Source: CAG-390 sp045546615 (GTDB taxonomy: Bacteria > Bacillota > Clostridia > Oscillospirales > CAG-272). Taken from it: a stretch of 53,138 nucleotides of DNA. The stretch is from contig JAZQDD010000022.1 of the NCBI GenBank assembly GCA_045546615.1, positions 1 through 53,138 of the forward strand. Reading direction: 5' to 3'. The stretch's first letter is position 1. Every line of letters begins with the position of its first letter. Shown piece by piece: positions 16,199 to 25,583 of the stretch. Under the pieces are notes generated by a model, which did no database searches, had not been told where the DNA came from, and worked only from the letters and a program-made list of their open reading frames with translations. Made by a program: the position numbers and the translations under genes.

Positions 16199-17114
16199 TA
16201 CTCCCAACAAAAAAAATGCAAAACGCAGATATAATCCTTTTTATTTCGTGTATGAGGCACTTCGCTCCTTTTGGCGCAACCGCGTTATGGGAATTGCCTC
16301 CATATTCGTCCTTACATCTTGTCTGATCCTTGTTGGCGCTTTCGGACTTCTAATATATAATATTGATATAAACCTTGAAAAGCTCGGATCTCTTAATGAA
16401 ATAGTCGTATTTCTTGACTACGAGCTTGACCAAACTCAAGTAAACACCATTGGCTCGGACATACAGAAGCTTGATAACGTATCGCACGTTCAGCTTATCG
16501 ATAAAACCGCAGGTCTTGAAGAAATGAAGGCCACGTACCCCGAATACGACGAGCTTTTCAAAGAAATGGAAGAAAGAGGCGATAATCCTCTGGCGGATTC
16601 TTTTATCGTAACGTACATTGATGCCGAAACCGTTCCCGACCTTGAGTACGCACTGCAAAGGATCCCCGGTGTGCGCACTGTAAACAACCGTCTCGACTAC
16701 GCTGTCACGATAGCTAATTTCAAGAACGTGATCTCCATTGTATTCGTATGGTTCTTCGCCTTACTGTTAGCCGTCAGCGTGTTTGTTATTTTCAATACCA
16801 TAAAATTGGCTGTTCACGGCCGTCAGACGGAAATCAGCATTATGCGTTATATCGGAGCTACGAAAAAATTCATAATCACGCCGTTTATCATCGAAGGAAT
16901 ACTGATCGGTCTGATATCATCTCTGGTCGCTTTCACCACGGATACGCTTGTTTATTCCATGCTCGTCAAAAAAGGCGGCGAGAGCATCAAAATGATTGAA
17001 TTAGTTGAACCCGGAATGGTAAATATTATTATGCTGTTTGCATTTTTAGCCATTGGTATTATTACAGGTTCACTGGCAAGCACCCTCTCTCTGCGTAAAA
17101 ACCTTAACCACTGA
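16191..17114 (+). CDS. ftsX: Cell-division permease-like protein FtsX
   Basis: A 307-residue membrane protein with FtsX topology: a basic cytosolic N-terminus, a first membrane helix at about 34-56, a ~110-residue extracytoplasmic loop, then three helices in the C-terminal half; RQTEISIMRYIGATKKFI is the diagnostic FtsX motif. It transmits FtsE ATPase cycles to an external hydrolase. ATG 16191 is preferred to an earlier in-frame start at 16116 because GGGGGA precedes it and the family start is near the RYNPFYF segment; it overlaps ftsE by 8 bp. The likely partner is the M23 protein 20 bp downstream. Confidence 0.93.
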   Translation: MNNTPNKKNAKRRYNPFYFVYEALRSFWRNRVMGIASIFVLTSCLILVGAFGLLIYNIDINLEKLGSLNEIVVFLDYELDQTQVNTIGSDIQKLDNVSHVQLIDKTAGLEEMKATYPEYDELFKEMEERGDNPLADSFIVTYIDAETVPDLEYALQRIPGVRTVNNRLDYAVTIANFKNVISIVFVWFFALLLAVSVFVIFNTIKLAVHGRQTEISIMRYIGATKKFIITPFIIEGILIGLISSLVAFTTDTLVYSMLVKKGGESIKMIELVEPGMVNIIMLFAFLAIGIITGSLASTLSLRKNLNH

Positions 17115-17134
17115 TCCCAATGAAAGGATACTGT

Positions 17135-18376
17135 ATGAAAAAAACTCTACGCCCCATATCCCTGCTTTTAGCCCTTATAATGCTTTTTCTCACTCTCTTG
17201 ATTCCCGTTCAAGCCAAGGTAAGTTATAACGATATCAAGAACGAAACTACCGAGGACCTAAAGGCACAGCTTGCTGAATTCGACTCTATCAAGAAAGAGT
17301 TAAAGGAGCAGTTAAAAGCCGCCGAATCCCTTCAGGCAACTGCAAAGGAAAAACGTTCCATATATATAACGTTACAGGCGATATATAACGACGAGATCTC
17401 TATTCTTCAAGCTCAACTTGAAGAATCGCAGATCGCACTTGATACCGTTAATGCTGAAATAGCCGCGCTATCGACTGAATATGAGCATATCTACGCCCAG
17501 CTTCAGACCGTTATACGAATGACCTACGAAGGCGAAGATGCAAGCTACATATCGCTCATTCTGGGGGCATCCAGCATCTCTGACCTTTTCTCACGCATTG
17601 AGCGAGCTAACGCCCTGATAACCTACAATAAACGTCTTATGAATCAGCTCAAGGAAACTCAAGAAGCCGCAGACCTTAAAGCAGCTGAGCTTAAAGAAAA
17701 ATCAAAAGAACAAGCAGAAGCTCTTAGTGTAGTTGAGGCAAAGCAGGCTGAAATAGATGCATGGAATGCCGAAAACGAAAAGGAGCTGCTTGAGATCGAG
17801 GCAGAGCTTGACAAAATCGTTAGCGATTATGAAGAATATGACAACCAGTCCGATGTCATCCGAGATGAATTTCAGGACATGGTAGATGAATTGATAAAAA
17901 AAGAAGAAGAACGCATTAAAAACGAGGAGGAAAAGCGCAGGCAAGAAGCCATTGCCGCTGCTAACAGAAAGAAAGGCTATCTTTGGCCACTCCCATCCTC
18001 TTACTCAAGACTCACTTCATATTTTAATGAAAAAAGAACGATATCCGCTCTCGGATACGTTAACAAGATCCATTACGGTATAGATATCCCCGCCCCCCGC
18101 GGAACGCCTATATACGCAATTAAAGCGGGCAGAGTGCTCGCTGCAAAATACAGCGCGGGATACGGATACTACGTTATGATCGACCACGGCGACGGAATAA
18201 CTTCCCTTTACGCCCACTGCTCAAAGCTGCTCGTTTCCGAGGGAGCTATAGTCGAGCGCGGCGCTACCATCGCTCTGGTCGGAACTACAGGAAATTCTAC
18301 GGGAAATCATTTGCATCTTGAAATGAGGGTAAACGGCACGAGAAAAGACCCTCTCGATTATGTCAAGATTTCCTGA
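17135..18376 (+). CDS. Coiled-coil M23 peptidoglycan hydrolase (EnvC-like)
   Basis: A 413-residue secreted protein: signal peptide 1-27 ending VQA, a long Glu/Lys/Ala-rich coiled coil to about 270, and a C-terminal LytM/M23 domain. Zinc ligands are His313 and Asp317 (HYGID) and His394 (HLHLE), with His361 (YAHCS) as the second catalytic histidine, so the domain appears active, unlike E. coli EnvC. In streptococci PcsB and in E. coli EnvC the coiled coil docks on FtsX. Gene order ftsE-ftsX-M23 makes this the FtsEX-controlled septal hydrolase or hydrolase activator. ATG 17135 follows GAAAGGA at normal distance; an upstream in-frame start at 17120 does not. Confidence 0.92.
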   Translation: MKKTLRPISLLLALIMLFLTLLIPVQAKVSYNDIKNETTEDLKAQLAEFDSIKKELKEQLKAAESLQATAKEKRSIYITLQAIYNDEISILQAQLEESQIALDTVNAEIAALSTEYEHIYAQLQTVIRMTYEGEDASYISLILGASSISDLFSRIERANALITYNKRLMNQLKETQEAADLKAAELKEKSKEQAEALSVVEAKQAEIDAWNAENEKELLEIEAELDKIVSDYEEYDNQSDVIRDEFQDMVDELIKKEEERIKNEEEKRRQEAIAAANRKKGYLWPLPSSYSRLTSYFNEKRTISALGYVNKIHYGIDIPAPRGTPIYAIKAGRVLAAKYSAGYGYYVMIDHGDGITSLYAHCSKLLVSEGAIVERGATIALVGTTGNSTGNHLHLEMRVNGTRKDPLDYVKIS

Positions 18377-18412
18377 CATTTCATCATTCGCAAATACCCG
18401 AAAGGATGACAA

Positions 18413-19717
18413 ATGACTAAAAAGATCCCCTTTTCTGCCTTTATTCTCGCCTTAATTATTGCAATGCTCTTCGCGTTTATGACGGGATTTGCCGTTGCTG
18501 ATAATGCGGCGCAGGGCGGCGCATTGATCCAAGGCGTTGGCAACAGCGCAACGCAAGCTGTCCCGACCGATAAGCTCCAAAAAATAGTTGAGATGATAAA
18601 CACTTACTCATACTACAAGATAGATGAGGAAGTTATTTGTCAATCTCTCCTTAACGGTTTTACAACTACCGTTGGGGACAACTATGCAAAATACTACAAT
18701 GCCGAGGATTACAAAAAGCTTCTCGATGATTCAAACGGCTCAACTCAAGGCATAGGCATTACGGTCATAAATAATCAGGAATTGAAATGCATCGAGGTCA
18801 TTCTCGTAAGCTCACAGTCCCCTGCCGCAAAAGCGGGAATTCAAGTGGGAGATTTTATCACCCACGTTGGAAGCGGAGACGCAAAGGAGAGCGTTGCCGA
18901 CCTTGGATATAGCACGGCGCTTGACAAATTGGCAGGAGCTGCAGGCACATTTGCAGAGTTTTCGGTAAAACGCGGGGATGAGGTGCTTGATTTCAAGATT
19001 GAGCGTATCGCCTTTACCGCCGACTCGGTCCTTTATCATAAATGCGACACCGATCCAAGCGTCGGAATTGTAAAGATAATCGATTTTAATCTCCCCACAC
19101 CAAAGCAGTTTTGCACAGCCATGGATGAGCTTATCGCCTCAGGCTGCACTAAATTCATTTTTGACGTCAGAAGCAATCCCGGAGGCGATCTTCGCTCCAT
19201 CGGCGCGGTGTTAAGTTACATGCTTCAAAAGGATGACGTATTTATCCGCACCGCCAACCGCGACGGCGAATATGCAAACGAAATAGTTTCTGTTATATCA
19301 AATCTTAGCGGAGCTTACGCCGGTTGCAACGTTTCTGAAAGCGACATCGGTAAATACCGCGAATACGTTATCGGAAAGAGCGCCGTAATCACAAACGGCC
19401 ATACCGCAAGCGCCGCAGAGCTGTTCACCAGCGCGCTTATGGATTACGATATCTCAACCATAGTCGGAACAAAAACCTACGGCAAGGGTAGCATGCAATC
19501 TATTTTCTCGCTTGAAAATTATGGATTCATGGGAGCATTAAAGCTAACAACTAAAAAATACTTTCCACCGCTGTCCGAGGGCTATGACGGCATAGGCATT
19601 TACCCCGACGTCCAAATAGAACTTGATGACGCTATAAAAAATAAAAATTTATATACAATATCCGATGCGGAGGACAATCAGCTTCAAGCCGCCATTGCCG
19701 CCATCGGAAATAACTGA
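18413..19717 (+). CDS. S41 C-terminal processing peptidase with PDZ domain
   Basis: A 434-residue protease of the CtpA/CtpB type. A hydrophobic N-terminal segment (about 6-28) is a signal or anchor, a PDZ domain covers roughly 110-195 (GIGITVINNQ, SPAAKAGIQVGD), and the S41 core follows. The catalytic dyad is Ser333 in GHTASAAE and Lys358 in TYGKGSM; the 25-residue spacing matches CtpB. It acts outside the membrane. The gene follows the M23 hydrolase by 36 bp; the same pairing is common in Bacillota and suggests turnover or activation of the hydrolase, which is inference. Confidence 0.93.
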   Translation: MTKKIPFSAFILALIIAMLFAFMTGFAVADNAAQGGALIQGVGNSATQAVPTDKLQKIVEMINTYSYYKIDEEVICQSLLNGFTTTVGDNYAKYYNAEDYKKLLDDSNGSTQGIGITVINNQELKCIEVILVSSQSPAAKAGIQVGDFITHVGSGDAKESVADLGYSTALDKLAGAAGTFAEFSVKRGDEVLDFKIERIAFTADSVLYHKCDTDPSVGIVKIIDFNLPTPKQFCTAMDELIASGCTKFIFDVRSNPGGDLRSIGAVLSYMLQKDDVFIRTANRDGEYANEIVSVISNLSGAYAGCNVSESDIGKYREYVIGKSAVITNGHTASAAELFTSALMDYDISTIVGTKTYGKGSMQSIFSLENYGFMGALKLTTKKYFPPLSEGYDGIGIYPDVQIELDDAIKNKNLYTISDAEDNQLQAAIAAIGNN

Positions 19718-19732
19718 ACGGAGAAAACAGAT

Positions 19733-20224
19733 ATGTCTAACAAGAACGCAATGTACTACACCCAAGAAGGCTATGACACCCTTGTCAATGAGCTAAACTA
19801 TCTGAAAAACACCCGCCGTGCAGAGATCGCGCACGACATTGAAGTCGCAAGAGGCTTCGGAGACCTTTCCGAGAACGCGGAGTACGATGAGGCAAGAAAT
19901 GAGCAAGCTAAAGTCGAAGCCCGCATTAAAGAACTTGACGAGAAGATCCGCCACGCTATAATCGTTGACGAGAGCAATATCGACAGCAATATCATTTCGG
20001 TAGGCTCTACCGTTATCGTTTACGACCACGACATGGAGTGCGAGGAAGAATACAGCATCGTCGGCTCTAACGAGGTTGATCCCGTTGCTAACCGCATTTC
20101 TGACCTCTCCCCCATCGGCCGCGCTCTCATGGGTAAGCACGCAGGAATATCCGTTACGGTAGATGCTCCCAACGGAAGCTTTGTACTTGATATAAAGAAC
20201 GTAACCAGAACGAAGAATAAGTAA
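19733..20224 (+). CDS. greA: Transcription elongation factor GreA
   Basis: A 163-residue Gre factor that rescues backtracked RNA polymerase. The N-terminal coiled coil carries the tip acidic motif within FGDLSENAEYDEA, and the C-terminal FKBP-like domain has ISDLSPIGRALMGK. Length is normal. CGGAG precedes the ATG. It is embedded between the S41 protease (15 bp upstream) and lysS (19 bp downstream), a common greA-lysS order in Clostridia. Confidence 0.96.
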   Translation: MSNKNAMYYTQEGYDTLVNELNYLKNTRRAEIAHDIEVARGFGDLSENAEYDEARNEQAKVEARIKELDEKIRHAIIVDESNIDSNIISVGSTVIVYDHDMECEEEYSIVGSNEVDPVANRISDLSPIGRALMGKHAGISVTVDAPNGSFVLDIKNVTRTKNK

Positions 20225-20243
20225 TCACCGAAAGGACTTGACC

Positions 20244-21752
20244 ATGGCAGAAGAAATTATTAATCAGGAAAACATAGCCGAAACCGAAGAGGTAGACGTT
20301 GGTTCAATATTCCAGATCCGCCGCGAAAAGCTTGCGGCTCTCGTTGATGCCGGACAGAACCCCTTTGAAAAAGTAAAATACCCCGTTGATGCTTATTCGA
20401 CAGATATAAAGGACGGCTTTGAGGAATACGAAAACAAGACCGTACGCATTGCGGGACGTATTATGAGCCGCCGCGATATGGGCAAGGCAAACTTTATCGA
20501 TATTGCTGACGGCAAGGGCAGAATTCAGTGCTACATCAGAATAAATGACGTTGGCGAGGAGACTTTTGAGGAATATCGCAAGTGGGATATAGGCGATATA
20601 ATAGGTCTTGAAGGCTTTGTGTTCCGTACCCGCCGCGGTGAAATATCCATACACGCGCAGTCGATGGAGCTTCTTGCAAAATCCCTGCTTCCCCTCCCCG
20701 AAAAGTATCACGGACTTACCAACACAGATACGCGTTACCGCCAGAGATACGTTGACCTCATCGTTAACCCAGAGGTCAAGGATACCTTTGTAAAGCGCTC
20801 TCTTATTCTCCGTGAGCTTCGCTCTTTCCTTGATTCCAAGGGCTTTTTGGAGGTAGACACCCCCATTCTTACCCCCTTTGAGATCGGTGCTTCCGCACGT
20901 CCTTTCTATACTCACCACAATACGCTCGATATGGATATGGTACTTCGTATTGAGACCGAGCTTTATCTGAAGCGTCTTGTCGTCGGCGGTATGGATAAAG
21001 TATACGAGGTTGGTCGTATCTTCAGAAATGAGGGCATGGATACAAAACACAACCCCGAATTTACCTCGATCGAGCTTTATCAGGCTTACACCGATTACCA
21101 GGGTATGATGGATCTCGTAGAGGAGATGATGAAAACTGTCGCCATGAATGTTTGCGGCACGCTCACCATCAACTATCAGGGCAAGGAGATCGATCTTTCG
21201 CATTGGGAAAGACTCACCATGGTCGAAGCCGTAAAGAAGTATTCGGGCGTAGACTTTGATGCCATCGCAACAGATGAAGAGGCTATTGCCATCGCCAAGG
21301 AAAAGCACGTAGAACTTCCCGCTGTTAAGACCAAGGGCGCGATACTCGTTGAGTTCTTTGATGCTTTTGTTGAGGAAAACCTCATTCAGCCTACGTTTAT
21401 TTACGACTATCCCGTTGAGAACAGTCCGCTTGCAAAGCGTAAGCCCTCTAATCCCGCATTTACCGAGAGATTTGAGTACTTTATAAACGCTACCGAGTTT
21501 GGAAACGCATTCTCCGAGCTTAACGATCCCATCGATCAGAAGGAACGCTTTGAGCGTCAGGTAGCAGAGAGAAAGGCGCAAGAGCCCAATTGCCGTGCGC
21601 AGGTAGATTACGACTACATCACCGCGCTTGAGTACGGTCTGCCCCCCACAGGCGGCCTCGGATTTGGAGTTGACCGACTTGTTATGCTACTTACCGACAG
21701 CGCATCGATCCGCGATGTTCTGCTCTTCCCCACAATGAAGCCGTTAGACTAA
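20244..21752 (+). CDS. lysS: Lysyl-tRNA synthetase (class II)
   Basis: A 502-residue class II lysyl-tRNA synthetase. The N-terminal OB-fold anticodon domain covers about 60-160; motif 2 is FRNEGMDTKHNPEFT, and motif 3 is GGLGFGVDRLVMLLT near the end. ATG 20244 is chosen over TTG 20238 because AAAGGA lies 7 bases before it. It is the last gene of the regulator-ftsEX-greA operon and is followed by a strong hairpin. There is no T-box leader in front of it. Confidence 0.97.
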   Translation: MAEEIINQENIAETEEVDVGSIFQIRREKLAALVDAGQNPFEKVKYPVDAYSTDIKDGFEEYENKTVRIAGRIMSRRDMGKANFIDIADGKGRIQCYIRINDVGEETFEEYRKWDIGDIIGLEGFVFRTRRGEISIHAQSMELLAKSLLPLPEKYHGLTNTDTRYRQRYVDLIVNPEVKDTFVKRSLILRELRSFLDSKGFLEVDTPILTPFEIGASARPFYTHHNTLDMDMVLRIETELYLKRLVVGGMDKVYEVGRIFRNEGMDTKHNPEFTSIELYQAYTDYQGMMDLVEEMMKTVAMNVCGTLTINYQGKEIDLSHWERLTMVEAVKKYSGVDFDAIATDEEAIAIAKEKHVELPAVKTKGAILVEFFDAFVEENLIQPTFIYDYPVENSPLAKRKPSNPAFTERFEYFINATEFGNAFSELNDPIDQKERFERQVAERKAQEPNCRAQVDYDYITALEYGLPPTGGLGFGVDRLVMLLTDSASIRDVLLFPTMKPLD

Positions 21753-21762
21753 TAACTGCATT

Positions 21763-21800
21763 AGCCCCAAGACATCTGCCGATGTCTTGGGGTGGGCTTT
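21763..21800 (+). terminator. Terminator after lysS
   Basis: A 12-bp perfect stem CCCCAAGACATC / GATGTCTTGGGG (21765-21776 with 21781-21792) with loop TGCC, extended by AGCCC/GGGCT, then a short T-run. The stem is strong but the T-tract is weak. Confidence 0.75.
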
Positions 21801-21892
21801 ATCTTAACGCAAATTGTGCATGTTATAAAGTGTAGTTTTAAGGAATTCCCTTATTTTTACTGCGTTTTTTCAAGCGCTGAAACATCAAAGAC

Positions 21893-21936
21893 GCCCACGA
21901 GACGTGAGATCTTCTCGTGGGCTTAAATTATTTTTT
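21893..21936 (+). terminator. Second hairpin between lysS and the secreted protein gene
   Basis: GCCCACGAGA (21893-21902) pairs with TCTCGTGGGC (21913-21922), followed by TTAAATTATTTTTT. It is probably a back-up terminator. Apart from these two hairpins the 325-bp gap 21753-22077 only holds the next promoter. Confidence 0.6.
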
Positions 21937-22014
21937 AAAATTAATTTTCATAGTCATTTTCAACTATTAGATACTCAAATATTCTCAAAAAAATAGCTAA
22001 AAAAACAAAAAGCC

Positions 22015-22043
22015 TTGACTTTTGATTTATATAGTGATATAAT
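22015..22043 (+). promoter_or_regulatory. Promoter of the modular secreted protein gene
   Basis: TTGACT (22015-22020), 17-bp spacer and TATAAT (22038-22043) with TGA immediately upstream of the -10 box. A perfect AAGGAGG (22066-22072) precedes the start codon. Both elements point to high expression. Confidence 0.85.
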
Positions 22044-22077
22044 CATTAGTGAATGAAATTTCTTCAAGGAGGAAAAG

Positions 22078-25000
22078 ATGAAAAAGATTCTTTCGCTCAT
22101 TCTCGCGATCCTTATGGTAGTGCCTTCATTGGTATCTGTCTCCCACGCCGCTGAAACAACTGTTCTTGAGGACATCGTTGTAGGCGTCAACGAGCATTAT
22201 ATCGGCGCAGGCTACCAGAAAAAAATCTCCGATGCTTTTGAAAAGTATCTGGCAGATTCCGGCTATTCCTGCAATATCGAGTACAGAACGCTCGGTAACA
22301 GCTCCACCACCGCAAAGCAGCTCGGAGCGCTCATCAACGCCGCAGGCGACATCGACTTCGTTCTTGCCGCAGGACTGAACATCGACTCCACGGCAGGCGT
22401 TAAGATCATCGCCAAGAAACTCCACAAGAGTACATATAACTCCGATGGCGGCAGATACGGCGCACTTCTTACCGATAAGTTTGCAGCAAGACTGCTCTAC
22501 AATTTCGTAACGGGCGGTTGCCACCACCTCTACGATAACGCTTGTGATGCCACCTGTAACGTTTGTGCCGCTACACGCACTCCCTCGGCTCACGCTTACA
22601 GCAGTGCAAGCGACACTACCTGCAACTCTTGCGGAAAGACAAGAACGGTAACAAAGCTTGACAATATCGTTATAGGTGTTAACGAGCACTACATCGGCTC
22701 GGGCTATCAGAAGAAGATTGCTGATGCATTTAATGCTTACGCTATTGCTAATGGCTACGTTTTCAACATCGAGTACAGAACCCTCGGCAACAGCTCCACT
22801 ACTGCCGCACAGCTTGGCAAACTTGTCAATGCCGCGGGTGACATTGACCTTGTTCTCGCCGCAGGCCAGAACATCGATTCCACCGCGGGAGTCAAGATCC
22901 TTGCCAAGAAGCTCCATAAGAGCGCTTACAACTCCGATGGCAAGAGATACGGTGCGCTCCTGACAAACACAACGGGTGCCGCTATCTACTACTATTTCCT
23001 TACGGGCGGATGCTATCACGTTTATTCTAACGCTTGTGATGCCTCCTGCAATGCTTGCGGAGCTACTCGTACGGCAAGCGCACACACTTACAGCAATGCT
23101 TGTGATGCTACTTGCAATTCCTGCGGAGCAAAGCGCACCGTTCCCGCTCACGTTTACACCGACAGTAACGACGCTACCTGCAACTCTTGCGGCTTCGTAC
23201 GCGAGGTAGTTGTTCACGTTTACGACAACGCTTGCGATGCTACTTGCAACGATTGCGGAGCAACTCGCACTCCCTCGGCTCACGTTTATGACAACGATTG
23301 CGATACCTCCTGTAATGTTTGCGGTGCATCTCGTGCCCCCGGTGAGCACACTTACAGTAATGCTTGTGATGCTACTTGTAACAATTGCGGAGCGACACGC
23401 ACCCCCGCTGCCCACGTTTACAGCAACGCTTGCGATAAATCCTGCAACGTCTGCGGAGCTACACGCACCGTTCCCGCACACGTTTACACCAATGCATGTG
23501 ACACAAGCTGTAACGTTTGCGGAGCTACTCGCACCGTTCCCGCACACGTTTACGACAACGACAAGGATGCATTCTGCAACGTTTGCAACTACGAAAGAAA
23601 CGTAAACACATTTGAGAAGATCGTTGTTGCTATCAACCAGCACTACATCGGCTCGGGCTATCAGACAAAGATTGCAGACGCTTTTGCCGAGTATATGGCA
23701 AGCAAGGGTTATACTTGCGAGATCGAATACAGAGTTCTCGGTAACAGCTCCACCACCGCCGCACAGCTCGGCGCTCTCGTTAACGCCGCAGGCGACGTTG
23801 ACTTTGTCATAGCCGCAGGCTCGAACATCGACTCAACGGCAGGTGTTAAAATTCTTGCCAAGAAGCTCCATAAGACCGCCTACAACTCCGACGGCAAGAG
23901 ATACGGTGCGCTCCTCACCGACAAGCCCGCCGCTCTTATCCTTTACTATTTCCTGACGGGTGGTTGCTATCACCTTTACGACAACTCCTGCGACACCTTC
24001 TGTAACGTTTGCGGCGCTTCTCGCGCTACTGACCACACCTACAGCAGTGACACAGATACCAGCTGCAACGTATGCGGCGCAACAAGAGCTCCCTTCTCTT
24101 CCGTAACTCTTGTAAACGGAACAAACGTAAACTTTATTTCCGGCCTTGACACTTCCGCTTCCAACGCTCCCGTTATTTCGGGCAGCTCTTCTGTAAAATT
24201 CACCGCAGATAGTGACGGAAAGGATGAAGTTTGGGAGATCGCTCTTGGCGATAACAAGCTCGATCCCAATAAGATCTACACCGTAAAATTCAGCCTTTAC
24301 AACGCTGTAGGCAACGTTGGCGTAGGCTGTGTACGCGACGAATACGTTGAAGGTATCCACGGTGTTAATACCTTCTATGGAAACTTTGCCAACCCCTCTC
24401 TCGTATCCTCTCTCGGTCAGGATATCCGCGCTCGCCGCGGCTTCTACGAGATCGAAACCTTGGTTGAGGGCGCACGCACTTCCTTCCCCTACTCCAGCGC
24501 ATATGTTGACGCGGACGGCTACGTTTCGCTCAAGATGAGTGTTCAATTCAACGGAACTACCTACGTTTCCACCATCTACTATCTGAATAAATCGTCGAAA
24601 TGGGTAGCTCTTGACGAGGCATACGTTGGCGTATCCTCCTCCAACACCTTCGGGCTTTACGTTCTCCACGGTGCAGCCGCAGGATGCGTAACTGCTCTCA
24701 AGGATATTAAATACTCCATTGACGACGCAAAGACTTCCTATCCCACAAACGTGGCTACTCCCACTATCAAGCTCATTGATTACAACGTACAGACCGGCAA
24801 CACCTATCACTCTGCAACCGCTAACTGGCTCCTCTCCGAGTCTCCCGACGTTATTGGCTTGCAGGAGGTTGGTCCTGCTTGGTATACGGATCTCAAGAAC
24901 GCACTCGGCGGCACGTACGGCTACGTTGGAACAGCTCGTCAGGGTTCTTCCAGCACCAGCGGCGGAAACGAGGCAAGCCCCATCTTCTACAAGAAGAGCG

Positions 25001-25524
25001 AATACGCGCTTATCAGCGGCGGTACGAAGTGGCTTTCCAGCACCCCCGACACCGTTGGCTCGAAGGTTTCCGGTTCGCTGTATATCCGCGTTATGACCTA
25101 TGCTATTCTCTACCACAAGGATACGGGTACGATCTATATCTACGTCAACACGCACCTCGATAACTCCAACGACACCATCCGCGAACAGCAGGTGAATATC
25201 CTTATGAATCTCGTTGCAAACTTCCCCAGCTTCCCCACAGTCCTCACGGGAGACCTTAACGGCGGTCTTGACAGCGGCGTTATCAAGGCTATTGAAAACA
25301 ACCACAAATACACAAGCCTTGCAAAAACTGCAGTAACAAAGAACTCCGCTTACACCGACAACACCTACTGGGAAGGCGCATCTTGGGTACTCGACTACGT
25401 TTTCCTTAACGATATGTCAAAGTTCAACTCGCTCTCCTACACGATCGGTAACACGTCCGCAAGATGCAGCGTATATAAGTACTCTGACCACTATCCGCTG
25501 ATCACTACTTTCAATCTTAAATAA
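22078..25524 (+). CDS. Large secreted modular protein: three repeated modules, Cys-rich repeats, EEP nuclease-like domain
   Basis: An 1148-residue protein with a signal peptide (1-25, ending SHA-A). A ~120-residue module occurs three times (about 27-147, 192-311, 511-630), each with NEHYIG or NQHYIG, LGNSSTTA and NIDSTAGVK. Each copy is followed by Cys-rich ~22-residue repeats (148-190, 312-508, 631-672; 13 units) of pattern C-x3-C-N-x-C-G-A-x-R, probably metal-binding or disulfide-linked. Residues ~675-890 look like a beta-rich binding domain. Residues ~895-1148 form an endonuclease/exonuclease/phosphatase domain with LQEVG (Glu930), NTHLDN (~1024), TGDLNG (1057-1062) and SDHYP (1136-1140). 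The repeated module resembles one lobe of an extracellular solute-binding protein, but I do not recognise it. There is no sortase motif or membrane anchor, so it is probably released. A monocistronic gene with its own promoter and terminator. DNase, phosphodiesterase or phospholipase activity are all possible. Confidence 0.85.
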   Translation: MKKILSLILAILMVVPSLVSVSHAAETTVLEDIVVGVNEHYIGAGYQKKISDAFEKYLADSGYSCNIEYRTLGNSSTTAKQLGALINAAGDIDFVLAAGLNIDSTAGVKIIAKKLHKSTYNSDGGRYGALLTDKFAARLLYNFVTGGCHHLYDNACDATCNVCAATRTPSAHAYSSASDTTCNSCGKTRTVTKLDNIVIGVNEHYIGSGYQKKIADAFNAYAIANGYVFNIEYRTLGNSSTTAAQLGKLVNAAGDIDLVLAAGQNIDSTAGVKILAKKLHKSAYNSDGKRYGALLTNTTGAAIYYYFLTGGCYHVYSNACDASCNACGATRTASAHTYSNACDATCNSCGAKRTVPAHVYTDSNDATCNSCGFVREVVVHVYDNACDATCNDCGATRTPSAHVYDNDCDTSCNVCGASRAPGEHTYSNACDATCNNCGATRTPAAHVYSNACDKSCNVCGATRTVPAHVYTNACDTSCNVCGATRTVPAHVYDNDKDAFCNVCNYERNVNTFEKIVVAINQHYIGSGYQTKIADAFAEYMASKGYTCEIEYRVLGNSSTTAAQLGALVNAAGDVDFVIAAGSNIDSTAGVKILAKKLHKTAYNSDGKRYGALLTDKPAALILYYFLTGGCYHLYDNSCDTFCNVCGASRATDHTYSSDTDTSCNVCGATRAPFSSVTLVNGTNVNFISGLDTSASNAPVISGSSSVKFTADSDGKDEVWEIALGDNKLDPNKIYTVKFSLYNAVGNVGVGCVRDEYVEGIHGVNTFYGNFANPSLVSSLGQDIRARRGFYEIETLVEGARTSFPYSSAYVDADGYVSLKMSVQFNGTTYVSTIYYLNKSSKWVALDEAYVGVSSSNTFGLYVLHGAAAGCVTALKDIKYSIDDAKTSYPTNVATPTIKLIDYNVQTGNTYHSATANWLLSESPDVIGLQEVGPAWYTDLKNALGGTYGYVGTARQGSSSTSGGNEASPIFYKKSEYALISGGTKWLSSTPDTVGSKVSGSLYIRVMTYAILYHKDTGTIYIYVNTHLDNSNDTIREQQVNILMNLVANFPSFPTVLTGDLNGGLDSGVIKAIENNHKYTSLAKTAVTKNSAYTDNTYWEGASWVLDYVFLNDMSKFNSLSYTIGNTSARCSVYKYSDHYPLITTFNLK

Positions 25525-25529
25525 TCTAT

Positions 25530-25557
25530 AAAAGCACCGCGAAAGCGGTGCTTTTTA
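25530..25557 (+). terminator. Terminator of the secreted protein gene
   Basis: AAAAGCACCGC / GCGGTGCTTTTT with a GAAA tetraloop, beginning 5 bp after the stop codon. Its right half plus flank (17 bp) recurs at 27022-27038. Confidence 0.92.
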
Positions 25558-25583
25558 TAAATTGTTTTTTACCTCTGAAAAGT

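Noticed and set aside
20225..20243. T-box riboswitch in front of lysS
   Set aside because: Only 19 bp separate greA and lysS, too short for a leader structure.
20304..21581. A 425-codon minus-strand frame opposite lysS
   Set aside because: lysS motifs are unambiguous on the plus strand and the antisense frame has no recognisable domain or start signals.
22126..23643. A 505-codon open frame on the minus strand opposite the secreted protein gene
   Set aside because: It mirrors the repeated Cys-rich region, has no promoter or ribosome site, and its repetitive Val/Ser/Ala composition is explained by the repeats on the other strand.
23833..25305. A 490-codon minus-strand frame opposite the rest of the same gene
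   Set aside because: It has no ribosome site, signal or domain; the plus-strand frame has clear domains, so this is an antisense by-product.
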